A program made the translations under genes and the position numbers. Shown piece by piece: positions 41,073 through 51,749 of a DNA stretch of 64,000 nucleotides. The notes below the pieces were generated by a model. The model was not told the DNA's origin and did no database searches. It saw only the letters and a program-made list of their open reading frames with translations. The first letter of the stretch is position 1. The number at the start of each line of letters is the position of its first letter. Location of the stretch: NCBI GenBank assembly GCA_026929865.2, contig CM049405.1, positions 6,057,501 to 6,121,500 on the forward strand, read 5' to 3'. Source of the stretch: Hyperoplus lanceolatus. Taxonomy: Eukaryota; Chordata; Actinopteri; Uranoscopiformes; Ammodytidae.

Positions 41073-41728
41073 GATATAAAAATAAACTTGTAAATAAATT
41101 TTCATCAGGCTATCATTTGTTGCAACACTTCTACAATTACAGAATATTTAAAGCTGTCATTGGAGATTCAACATCAGCCATACCTACTGTATAGTACGTT
41201 TGTGTTATTGCGAAAGGTCAGTTTGAACAACAAACTATTTAAGTTCAGCTAACTACATTGCCTGTGTTGAGTTTTAGTACCCAAGATCAGTCTTGACCAC
41301 ATTTTGAAGGACTTGGTCTGGGCTCGGAATACACCACATTATTTATCTGTCTTTTCTTGATCTCGGACAAAAAGGACATGGATTTTATTTCAAGTGCGGT
41401 CATGACCCTAACTGTGGGTGATATCAATAAATGAAATTGCCTGTGCATGTGTCTGATGTATTTGTTAACATCATTATTGTGATCAGATGTAATATTTCCT
41501 GTTTCAAAGGCAACCAATGACTTCAGGCATTTCTAATCCAAATTGTAGTTACTGTTTAGGACACCACCCAGCAGTGTAGGGCTAGTCTGGTCCCGGTCTT
41601 GACTCAGTCTCACACTGCATTGGTATTCATCTTGACTTGAAGCCTAAACTTAACCCTAACCCTAAGTCTTGAGCCCAGTCCTAATTGCCCCCTTACCTTT
41701 AACCCTGAGGCCTACCATTCCAAATTGA
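41073..41728. other. Intergenic, homologous to CALHM-like intron
   Basis: Sequence up to about 41400 resembles 62000-62280, the intron of the CALHM-like gene. The rest, including a short CTAACCCTAACCC-like stretch near 41650, shows no feature. Confidence 0.5.
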
Positions 41729-42115
41729 CCCTGCGTTCCGAATCGCATACTCTTTCTTTTTTCTATTCTACATACTACATCCGACGATAAAAATAATCTA
41801 GTTAGGATGCAGTAGGCATACTATTGGGACATAATTTTCCTCTTTTATTTTCATCATAACATTGCGCCTTGATCTTGCCTGCGTCGCATCCCTGTTTGTT
41901 TTCATTATGGAGGCTTCGTCGATGTGACGTCACTTCACGTGCGCACTGGATTGGGGGTCAGAATCGCCCAAATAGGATGCAGTTTTCAACACTAACAATC
42001 TTGGCCAGATGAAGTATGACATCCGGGTACTTCTAACCATCTACAAGAATCAGGACATCCTAAATCTTTTTTCTACATACTATATAGTAGAAGGTATGCG
42101 ATTCGGAACGCAGGG
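41729..42115. mobile_element. MITE with CCCTGCGTTCC termini, copy 2
   Basis: The left end CCCTGCGTTCCGAATCGCATAC is matched at the right by GGTATGCGATTCGGAACGCAGGG in inverted order over 22 bases. Internal text matches copy 1 at 15976-16412. It lies between lectin A and lectin B. Confidence 0.88.
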
Positions 42116-42191
42116 TGTGTGTTCACCTGTAGGGGTAGAGTGTCTCGATTTCCTCTTGCATCGAGGATTAGGGCTAGGGCTCTAGGGTTAG

Positions 42192-42275
42192 GGTCGCTAC
42201 ACTTTGGGTTCTGCAGCTGTTGAGGGTTGAGAAGCTGGAAGAAGGTAAGCTAGCTGCTCCACATCCCCTTCTGTC
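42192..42275 (+). pseudogene. Relic of parp4 penultimate exon, upstream of lectin B
   Basis: TTCTGCAGCTGTTGAGGGTTG, AGAAGCTGGAAGAAGG and GCTGCTCCACATCC match parp4 exon 29024-29156 (LQLMRVEKLEEGKLL). It lies 160 bp upstream of the B start codon. Confidence 0.8.
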
Positions 42276-42433
42276 AAAAACAGTGAATCAGCTCTAAATC
42301 TTGTTACTTCCTCATGAGTTAAAGCAATGAGACATTAAAACTAAAACGAGTTTCCTCCTTTACGTGTGTTGCAGTCCGTGCTACAAAGAGGACAATATAG
42401 AAGGTACTTCTTTAGTTGTACAACTTATAAGCA

Positions 42434-42726
42434 ATGGAAGAAGACATCTATCTCAATGTTGAACTTGCAACTAAACCTGTCGACCCAAGACCTTCAACAA
42501 ATCAGACAGGTGAGAGACTTCAGTGAGACAGAGAGACTGAATAATGGAGTTTTGATTTTGCATGATATCAACATCTGGTCTTTCTGTTGTATCTGTGATC
42601 GTATTAACCAGTCTTCTCTCTGTTCAGGTCCAAATGGCTCTAAGAGATTTCATGGAGCTGTTGTTCTGTGTCTGGGTCTGCTGAGTGTCTGCCTGCTGGC
42701 TGGACTCGTCGGCCTCGCCATCCACT
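42434..42726 (+). pseudogene. Lectin B: two-exon truncated lectin gene
   Basis: Exons 42434-42509 (MEEDIYLNVELATKP tail) and 42628-42726 (membrane span HGAVVLCLGLLSVCLLAGLV) are intact and end in phase 1. No neck or lectin exon follows before the next parp4 relic at 44905. Alone it would encode only a membrane anchor. Its phase-1 donor is compatible with the neck exon of lectin C at 47033, so it could serve as an alternative 5' end of C. Confidence 0.75.
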
Positions 42727-42887
42727 GTGAGTCTAAATCAAATTCAGGAATCAGGGTTATGATTTGTGATTGTGATTTATTAGGATGTCTTTTTCAGTTT
42801 TTTAATCTTACCCTGACGTTATGCTCTTATTCCAGCACATATACAAAACCCCATTTTAATATTTTGTGATTATATATATGTTATTAT

Positions 42888-43198
42888 ATACAGTATTTTG
42901 TCTGGGTTCATTCTGTTAATTGCTACACACGAATTGTTTCAAACATCCAGGGTGACAAAACTTAACAAGATACATATCTACAAAATATTGGGCGTGCATT
43001 AGATACGTTTTCTCAGTATTCCGTTTAAGGAAGTTAAAAGACAAATTGTGTTGAGATAAGAAAAACCATCACGTCTGTTGAAAAAGTTACACGCAACACA
43101 TGTGTGCTATTAGGCCTTTGTGTCACTTGTTGTTCATGTCTTATGGTTATTGTAACTAATGTTGTTTTCATGAACATAATTTAAATCTTTTCAATGCA
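42888..43198. repeat. Copy of the parp4-lectin A intergenic DNA
   Basis: About 310 bp closely matches 30972-31290, including CATCCAGGGTGACAAAACTT and TTCTCAGTATTCCGTTTAAG. It follows the B membrane exon directly, marking the join of a tandem duplication. Confidence 0.85.
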
Positions 43199-44055
43199 GC
43201 CATATCTACAATGGAATGGTTTAGATCAAAGCATAGTCATGTGTTAGAATGGCCCATTCAAAGTCCAGACCTAAATACAATTGAAAATGTCTGGAAAGAA
43301 TTGAAAATTGCTGTTCACAGACGCTTTCCATCCAATCTGAAGCTGAATCTGAAGCTCGGGCTATTTTGCAAAGAAGAATGGGCAAAAATGTCAGTCTGTA
43401 GATGTACAGAGCTGGAAGAGACATAACCAAATAGACTTGGAGCTGTAATTGCAGCAATAGGTGGTTCTACAACGTATTGACTCAGGGCGTTTTCCATCGC
43501 TGCTCCAAAAATGAAGAACAATCTGCCCTTCCAAATCAGACAGGCCCCTTCAATCACAACTTTTAAAAAACACCTCAAGACCCATTTTTACTCGCTGGCT
43601 TTCGACCCAGTGTGAGACTTTTGATGTTATTTTATTGTACCTTATTTTTGTTATTTTAGATATTATTTTTACCTTAGCTTTATTCATTTTTTTTAATCTA
43701 TTTTTATTGTACCTTATTTTACTTATTTTTATTGTACCTTATTTTAGGCCTGTACAGCACTTTGTCTCTACTCTGGTTTGATGAAAGCGCTTTATAAATA
43801 AAGTTGGATTGGATTGGATTGGATTGGATTGGATTGGATTGGGGGCTGAATACTTTTGCACATCACACTTTTCAGTTTTTTATTTATAAAAAAAATTGTA
43901 AATCATATTTCATTTTCATTCCACTTCACAATTATGCGCCACTTTGTGTTGGTTTATCACATGAAATCCCAATAAAATAAATGTACGTGTGTGGTTGTAA
44001 CGTGACAAAATGTGGAAAAGTTCAAGGGGGATGAATACTTTTTCAAGCCACGGTA
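43199..44055 (+). mobile_element. Tc1-like transposon relic
   Basis: The frame at 43211-43426 ends a Tc1-type transposase: HVLEWPIQSPDLNTIENVWK contains the DLNPIEN-like segment next to the third catalytic residue, followed by EEWAKM. The 3' non-coding end resumes after 43850 with GGGCTGAATACTTTTGCACAT and finishes near the GATGAATACTTTTTCAAG text at 44029-44047. The 5' part is missing. A LINE tail splits it. Confidence 0.85.
43487..43850 (+). mobile_element. LINE 3' fragment with (ATTGG)n tail, inserted in the Tc1 relic
   Basis: It begins in a worn reverse-transcriptase C-terminus (CTGCCCTTCCAAATCAGACA, then CAAGACCCATTTTTACTCGC). It then has a 3' UTR with GAAAGCGCTTTATAAATAAAG and ends in nine or so ATTGG units. 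It interrupts the Tc1 text between CTCAGG and GGGGCTGAA. Family undetermined. Confidence 0.75.
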
Positions 44056-44900
44056 TATTGTCCGATATATGATACTGCTATATCAGTGTTGCTTGTTGAT
44101 ACACAGCTGAATTGTACTGTATTTCAGTGAACCTGTATTATTTTTAAATTAGCGTAATACACAGAAATGACTTGACTTAATTTTGCTTTATTTCAATTAT
44201 CTGAATATGAGTAACCGCCGGTATTTATTACTCATATCATAAATATTATATCTTACGTACTGTAAGCTAAAGTATACTTTATATCCTTCACATGTTGTTG
44301 CAGACTGAACATACAGTCAGTAAAACACTCATCATATTCACCAAGTTGTTTAGGCACTATCTGATGTATTTTCCCAAAAACACATTTAATGCTGGGGTGG
44401 AGGATTTGGAGAGAAAATGGCAGTTGGGATAGGGATTCGAAATCAAATACCTCATCCGCCCCACTTGTTCTTTTTGGTCCCTCCCCTATGGTCCCTCCCT
44501 GACACGCTCTACACCAACAAAGTCGTGCCAAAGTGAATGGACAGTCCCAACAGCCAATAAGAACAGATAATCGGAGCCTTGCTCTGATTGGTCAAAGTGT
44601 ACAGCTCATGTTAACTTTGACCAATCTGAAATGCAGAGACATGCAGAGCTTGTGCATTACCAGAGTTAGAGCCCATTTTGTGTCTGAAAATACAGTCAAT
44701 CATTTCTATACCCCATAACATTTGCTTGTAAAGTAGAAACTTCTCCATATTCATTAAGGTTATGTGTCATGATCGAATGTATTTCCTAAATAAAACGCTC
44801 ATTGGACATGCAGAGAGTTGCAGAGGGGGCACATTTTGTGTGGAAAGAGAAAGAGAATATTGTCAGTAATGTACTCTATATCTCAGCCTGGTTTTGTTTC
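44056..44900. other. Intergenic, part copy of the lectin A upstream DNA
   Basis: From about 44735 it matches 31420-31600 (CTCCATATTCATTAAGGTTA, TATCTCAGCCTGGTTTTGTTT). The part before that is unrecognised. No gene is seen. Confidence 0.5.
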
Positions 44901-44904
44901 TACT

Positions 44905-44968
44905 TCTGAAGGTGGAGAAGCAGGAGGAAGGCAAGCTGCTCCACACCCTCATCTGTATAAATAAATGT
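44905..44968 (+). pseudogene. Relic of parp4 penultimate exon, upstream of lectin C
   Basis: GGTGGAGAAGCAGGAGGAAG and GCAAGCTGCTCCACACCCTC match parp4 exon 29024-29156. A TATAAATA at about 44966 follows and could be a promoter element, which is speculative. Confidence 0.78.
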
Positions 44969-45085
44969 AGTACCACTTCCTCATAAGTGATGATACATTC
45001 AAATTAAAAGGGTTTTGGTCTTGTGAGTGTATTGCAGTCCACGCTGCATAGCTGACACTATAGAAAGTAGTTGTCCAACTTAGCG

Positions 45086-48000
45086 ATGGAAGAAGACATC
45101 TATGTCAATGTTGAACTTGCAACTAAACCTGTCGACCCAAGACCTTCAACAAATCAGACAGGTGAGAGACTTCAGTGAGACAGAGAGACTGAATAATGGA
45201 GTTTTGATTTTGCATGATATCAACATCTGGTCTTTCTGTTGTATCTGTGATCGTATTAACCAGTCTTCTCTCTGTTCAGGTCCCAATGGCTCTAAGAGAT
45301 TTCATGGAGCTGTTGTTCTGTGTCTGGGTCTGCTGAGTGTCTGCCTGCTGGCTGGGCTCGTCGGCCTCGCCATCCACTGTGAGTCTAAATCAAATTCAGG
45401 AATCAGATTCATGATATAGGATGCCTGTTTTAGTTTTTTAATCTTATACTGACTTTATGCTCTTTATCCAGTACAGAACCCCTTTATAATATTGTGTTAA
45501 TATAAAACTACTAAAAACTTCAACATCCATATTTAAGCATGGCTGTGACGCTTTGAACTTGTGTTGAAAGAGCGTCAGATGTGGCGTATTAAATAAACAA
45601 ATACACAGCTGGATATTCACAGTAGTACATCCAAAAGTGTACTTCCTAGCCACATTTGTATCTACTACACATGAACCTCATCTGGTGCTGTCTTGAATTA
45701 TTTGGTATTTGATTTGATTCTGAAATACTATAATGTGCTTTAACCTCCTAGGACCCAAACTCTTGCATGGCATGGATTTTTAATTTCTCTTTGCTATTTA
45801 GGCTGATTGGGACCTAATGAGTGTACACACCAAGAATTATCTTTTTACATGATGTAGTTTCTGAGAAAAATGATGTCCACATATGAGGACCGCAGTTTTA
45901 TATCAAGATAAAACACAATAAAGTCAGAATTGAGTAATCATGAACAAAACTCTTTTTTTGGTGCCTGAACACAGCAGCATTTTTCCTGAGTGCAAAAACA
46001 AAATGAGAAACAACAATTGTGCCCCTTTGAGCAACATGGCTCATTAGAAAGGCTGCTAACAGTTGCAGGAAGACGTATATCCTGAATTGTAGCCAGAATC
46101 CTGGCCTTGGCCCTGGGGATGGTAGTCAAAGACCTGGCTTTGGCCCTTGGGTTGATAGCTGGCTATCTGGCCTTGGCCCTTAGGTTTGTAGCCAGAATCC
46201 ATGGTCTTGGCCCTTGGGTTGGTAGCCCGAACCTGGCCCGAATAGCCAGAATCCTGTCCTTGGCCCCTAAGGATGGTAGCCGGAAAACTGGCCTTAGCCC
46301 TGGCCCTTGGGTTGGTAATCGGAGACCTGGCCTTGGCCCTTGGGTTTGTAGCCAGAATCCTGGCCTTGGCCCTTGGGTTGGTAGCCAGAATCCTGGCCTT
46401 GGTAGCTGAAAACATGGCCCTGGTAGCCGGAAACCTGGCCTTGGCCCTTGGGTTGGTAGCTGTAAACCTGACCTTGGCCCTTGGGTTGGTAGCTGGAAAC
46501 CTGGCCTTGGCCCTGGCCCTTGGGTTGGTAGCTGGAAACCTGGCCCTGGTAGCCAGCATCCTGGCCTTGGCCCTGGGGATAGTAGCCAGAAAATTGGCCT
46601 TAGCCCACGCACTTGGGTTTGTGGCCAGAATCCTGGCCTTGGTCCTTGGGTTGTTAGCTGGAAACATAGCCCTGGTAGCAAGAGTCCTGGCCTTGGCATT
46701 AGGGATGGTAGCCAGAAAACTGGCCTTGGCACTGGGACTTCGGTTGGTAGTCGGAGACCAGGCCTTGGCCCTTGGGTTAGTATCCGGAAACATGGCCCTG
46801 GTAGCCAGAATCCTGGCCTTGGCCCTGGGGATCATAGCTGGAAAACTGGCCTTGGCCCAGGCCCTTGGGTTGGTAGTCAGAGACTTGGCCTTGGCCCTTG
46901 GGTTGGTAGCCGGAAACCTGGCCCTGATAGCCGGAAACCTGGCCTTGGCCCTGGCCCCGGCCCTTCTCATTTTCCTAGGAGGTTAAAGTGTCCTTTGGTT
47001 GATTTTATACTATCTGTCAATACTTTGTTCAGCTGCAGAAGTCTCCACTCTCAAAGACAAGCTGACTGAGCGACTCCAGACCAGTGATGACGAATTGTCC
47101 TCCGTGACTGAGGAGAAAGACCTGCTGAATGCCAGCCTTGTCAACAGGACACAAGAGAGAGACCTTCTGAATGCCCGCCTAGTAAACATGACTATAGAAG
47201 TGAACAGACCGAGTAAGTATGGTCACCGCAGCACAAACACACTCTTTCAAAGGAGCAACAATGGTGAAAATAGAAATAGGTAATGGGGTTGTCTGTAATC
47301 TCAGTTCTGCAAAGCAACATCTGGTGTAAGACATGTTGAAGCAAGTAGACCCTACTCACACACTAATTGTTATGATCAAAGCAAGATGTCAAATGTGTAT
47401 TTAATGTACCATCGGATCCAAATGTGTGATGTCACATTATCACCAATTGTGTATAGTTTTGTTTCAGTCTTTAATGTGACTTTTGCCTTTCTATGTCTGA
47501 TATTTATTCTACTTCCAGACTCAAATGTATTTTCATTTTGTCATCTCAATGAAATATATTTTTCTTGTTAACTCATCATCATCAACCATTATGATTTGTG
47601 AGGCGAGATCAACAATTCACCCTACCAATATTATTGTGAGAGAGAAACAAATTCATTATCTTGTCCCTTACTGTTGTCTTTTTTTTTTTTATTTCACTGT
47701 TCCTTACAGAGACTTGTCCTGCGGGATGGAAGATGTTCCATCATAGCTGTTATCGCCTCTCTGAGAAGTCTGATTCTTGGGAAAATGGTAGAACTGACTG
47801 CAGAGATAGGGGAGCTGATCTTCTGGTCATAGACAGCGCTGAAGAACAGGTACTGTGTGTTTGTGTTTGTAGATATATTCATAATACTGTATAAGTTTCA
47901 CAAAGACATATCCCCCCACTTGAGCTAAATGTTGGTTTGGCATACTGTATCAGGGCATGTACAGTATACTTACTTAGCACGAATATGACCTTATTTAGAT

Positions 48001-48800
48001 TAAGGTGAGCTGAAACTGCTATTTACATGGCAATGTCTTAGTCGGAATATGATCGTAAATCGGGTTAGTATCTCAATATTTAATTTCATTTATTTAACTT
48101 TTATTTATCCTCGAGAGACCAATTGAGTGTGAATATTGGTGTGAATGTAAACTTAGTCAATTACCCTCAATATATATTTCTGTCTCGACCTAAGGGGAGG
48201 GCTAAGCCTGACATCAGTCCCTAAAACCGTCCCACTACCATGATGAGAACACCATTAAGGAGCAATACCCTTACAATGGTCATTTTACTATTATGCACAA
48301 ATGTAAACCAGATCCTGTTCTACATACTTATGGTAGGTGGCGGTATGCACCTAAAAGCTAGTATTTCAATCAACCAAGAAACTCAATAAGGGAAACGAAC
48401 AAATACAAGAACTTATTTACAGCGTATAATAAAACCCCAAAACAGAATACCATTGTGTTTAATGAATCAATAAAGTTTATTCCATACTCTTTACATTTAA
48501 CATTGTGCATACCTACAAAACTAAAATATTAATACTGTGATTTTCTGTTATATCATTGAGCAGGAGTTCCTCTATAGCTTCACCGAAGGAATAATTAAGG
48601 CCTGGATTGGTTTGACTGACAGAGTCGAGGAAGGGACCTGGAAATGGATCAATGGAGCTCCACTGTCTCTAAAGTAAAAACAGAAACATAATAACTGCTG
48701 TATGTCTGTTATAATTTAAATCAGATACAGATATAATACAACTTGAAATAAAGGAGGTTGGCCACATTTTAACTCACATAATTATATAAATATAGTGTAT

Positions 48801-48883
<83 letters not shown>

Positions 48884-49939
48884 ATATATGTAAATATATA
48901 CTGTATGTGATGAAATCAAACAACTCTTTGTTGAAATATGTTTTATCTAGTTAAACCAGCAGGTGGTGCTATGGTTCTCATAATCAGACGTATTTCCCAC
49001 TTCCTGTCCAGAGGTAGCCTGGTGCTACCAGACCATCGTACTTAATTTCATTTGTACAGAGGGTCTGGCAGTGCTGTAATTGGCAAACGTTCACTCATGG
49101 AGGCGGGTGTCTGCTAAAGTTTAAAACTATTGGATCTGCCCAGTGCCACTCTGGATTAGCCAACCAATCGCATAACGTTTGGTCGTCACGTGTGTCATGA
49201 GCCGGCTTCTGGCAACTGAAACTGGAGCGCGACTTCGACGTCATCGTTCTCAGCCACTCGCTCTGTTCGCTGATTGGACCGACTATCGAATCTCCGGCAA
49301 AACTGGGAAATGGACTGTACACCCAGACTGACTACTGAAGGGAAAATAAAATTTGGCCGGAAGTGGGCGGGCGGGCGGAGCCAGGCTAGTCCAGAGGTAG
49401 TTATCTTGTCAAATGAAGATCTTTGAGAGTATTTGGGCTGGTGCCACTTTTAATATGTCAATAAGCTTGATGAGATAACCTCAATCAGAAAAAAGCTGTC
49501 AGAAACAGGTGGCCAGAAACAATGATAAACAGAGTAAAGTTGCAGGTTAGAAACAATAAGCTAATATAGTAATTTAAGACTTCCGCAAATCATCTGTGGG
49601 TTCCGCGCCATGTTATTAAATTCATTGTAGAAAATATTGATAACCATATTTTAAGATACACAGGTACACATCCCAGCAGCACACTGAAAAAAACTGTTCA
49701 AGTCATGGTGCCATTTCCTGGTGAAAACCATGAGTAAGATGGGATCATGTCAAACATTAATAGTTTGTTGATCTATTAGGTACTGGTGGGGACCACATCA
49801 GCCTGATAATGGAGGTGGGCTTCCAAAATTTGGGGAAGAGGACTGTGCCCATATCATGACTAACTGGGAAGATTCAAATAACTGGAATGATATGTCTTGC
49901 AATAACCATCTGAGATGGATCTGTGAGAAAATGGTTTGA
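45086..49939 (+). CDS. Type II membrane C-type lectin C (CD209/ASGPR-like)
   Basis: Six exons: 45086-45161, 45280-45378, 47033-47212, 47710-47849, 48564-48673, 49780-49939; they join in phase to 254 residues. Order: tail MEEDIYVNVELATKP with a Tyr-x-Asn-Val motif; membrane span from the exon at 45280; a 60-residue neck with leucine heptads and two near-repeats (LLNASLVNRT, LLNARLVNMT, both with N-glycosylation sequons); lectin domain from CPAGWKMFHHSCYRL through WIGLTD, QPDNGG and NNWNDMSC to CEKMV. QPD predicts galactose/GalNAc preference. Intron 2 holds the minisatellite at 46085-46975. This is the best-preserved member of the cluster. Confidence 0.92.
46085..46975. repeat. 33-bp minisatellite in lectin C intron
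   Basis: About 27 diverged units based on CCTTGGCCCTTGGGTTGGTA plus GC(C/T)(A/G)GAAACCTGG, with shorter 18-bp variants. It lacks stops in several frames on both strands. One minus-strand frame gives a GQGQVSGYQPK-type 11-residue repeat. No start, splice or promoter context marks it as a gene. A deletion-riddled copy lies at 36650-37565. Confidence 0.95.
48804..48875. repeat. (TG)n microsatellite
   Basis: About 36 TG units in the last intron of lectin C, followed by TATATATG-rich DNA. Confidence 0.97.
49015..49388. mobile_element. Small DNA element with 9-bp target duplication, copy 2
   Basis: A 374-bp element with perfect 8-bp ends TAGCCTGG and CCAGGCTA, flanked by the 9-bp repeat GTCCAGAGG (49006-49014 and 49389-49397). 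The interior has GGTCTGGCAGTGCTG, like the AGTCTGGCT family at 14442. It lies in the last intron of lectin C. Confidence 0.88.
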
Positions 49940-50014
49940 GATTAAAAGTTTGTGGATAATGTTTTGGATGCTGAACAAAATAGTCATGGATATTTGATTG
50001 TATAGAAAATGCTT

Positions 50015-50150
50015 TTGACATTTTTGACATCACCATCACACATAGTGTTAAATGTCTACTTATGATCCCAAATCACTCGAAGGTATGGCTTACAGATCTT
50101 CTCTTTCTGCTGCAATTTTGGTCAGCTTGTCTTTTAAATTGATATCATGT
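50015..50150 (-). pseudogene. Relic of CALHM-like last exon downstream of lectin C
   Basis: On the minus strand AAAATTGCAGCAG, ATCTGTAAGCCATACC and AACACTATGTGTGATGG match exon 61616-61978 (KIAA.., ICKP.., NTMCDGD). The frame is lost. Homology to the CALHM-like intron continues to about 50300. Confidence 0.75.
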
Positions 50151-51543
50151 CAAGTAAAAAAAATCTACTTCTAAAATGAACTGTATTTAATATTGTGGTT
50201 TCGGTAAGGCTATAATTTGTTGCCACATTTTTACAATTACAGAATTCTTATAGCCATAACTGGAGATCCAACATCAGCCATATACGTAGCACTTTTGTGT
50301 TTTCTAAAGGATAATTTGGTCCTCAACTGAGGACTAGTATTAAACAGTGTCTTTAAAATGTTATTACAATGTGTCTTCAATTGGACCAATTAAAGATCTT
50401 ATAATAGTATTATTCATTGCATCTGTTTGAGTCGTCTTAGAAATTTTAAAGATTGACATCTACAGTGTTTGGAATCATGTAAACTAAAAAAGGTTATAAT
50501 CCAGTCAATTGCCACACCCCATAATTTCTGCTAGGAAAATGGAAAGGTCACCATATTCATTAAGGTTTTTAGGCATGATCTGAAGTCTGAAGTACACTTG
50601 ATGGCAGTGGCGTGCACAGACATTTGGGGGGGCAGGTGCTCAGTGCAAAAAAAAAGGGCACCTTATATTTTATTGATTAATGACCAAATCATTTTAAGGG
50701 TACTTGTACAAAATCCCCCCTGGCCTAATGACTTTTAATACCCGGCCACACATAGAGTGTTTCTCAAAGGAATTTGGGAGACTGTGTTTGGGACCCTGGA
50801 CCTTCTAGGGGGGTCCGGGGGAAAGCTCCACCGGACAAAAAATGTGAACCTTTTAAAGTGAAATTCATCAATCTGGTGCACTTTGAGAAGAAAGCTAAGG
50901 CTAAATCACCTGTGTCAATGTGGGCTATTTAGTACTATTTTCTGGAATAATTTGGAGACACAGAATTACCAAAAAGCAGAAAGAAAAAATGTACATGTTT
51001 GAAAAAAAACAGTCAGCTTCAGATTTTTTTAAATAATCCCTTATCCCGAATTCTCTCTTTGAAGTCTTTGTTAGGCCCCTGATCTCCGTACTATTAATAT
51101 CCTATTAAGGTAAATACAAGATTTCTGCAAATCTTGTAACATATATAGAAATAACTTATGGTTGGGACAAAATAATATAATTAGCGTATAGCTTCATGAC
51201 TGATTTAGTACCACCAACCCACTTTGCGTAGTTAAAATAAAATGTATGGGCAGATTTTAAGATATTTCAATTACATTTGAGGAACAGTTCAACATTAAAA
51301 TCTGAGCTTTAAAAGGCCCTGAACAGTTAACATGACTCTGGTCTTGACTCTGACCTTTCATCTTCATCTTCCTCCTTGCTGCTGTTGGATGCTTTCATCC
51401 AGGAGAGCAGAGAGCTGCTCCCCTGGGCTGCCTGCTGTAGCTCCCTTTCTTTTTCCTTTTTAATCTCTCCTTTCTTGGCATCATACTGCAATTTGTAAAC
51501 AAAAAGAGACCAACCAACCATATGAATAAGACTGCTTGGTTAC

Positions 51544-51749
51544 TGTAATGACATCAACATGAGTTATTAGACTGTCACGCAGAGCATGCGCAGTTAGACT
51601 GGCGCACTGCACGTTGACGGCAGTTCGGTGTTAACAATAGGAGAGGGGAGTTAATGTTACCTCGTGTAGCCTAATGCTTCGTAAACATAAAGGACTTCTC
51701 TTCAAGCTACCTACAGTGTGTTTATTGAAGAACCCAACAAAACATTACA
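51544..51749 (+). repeat. 5' LTR of the gypsy element
   Basis: 206 bp, starting TGTAATGACA and ending AACATTACA. It differs from the 3' LTR mainly by small indels in the ATGCGCAGTTAGACTGGCGC segment. Confidence 0.93.

Noticed and set aside
41640-41670. Telomere-like CCCTAA repeats
   Set aside because: Only about three imperfect units occur; too short to be an interstitial telomeric tract.
46085-46975. The 33-bp repeat array as a CRISPR locus
   Set aside because: There are no unique spacers, units are contiguous and diverged, and the genome is vertebrate. It is a minisatellite.
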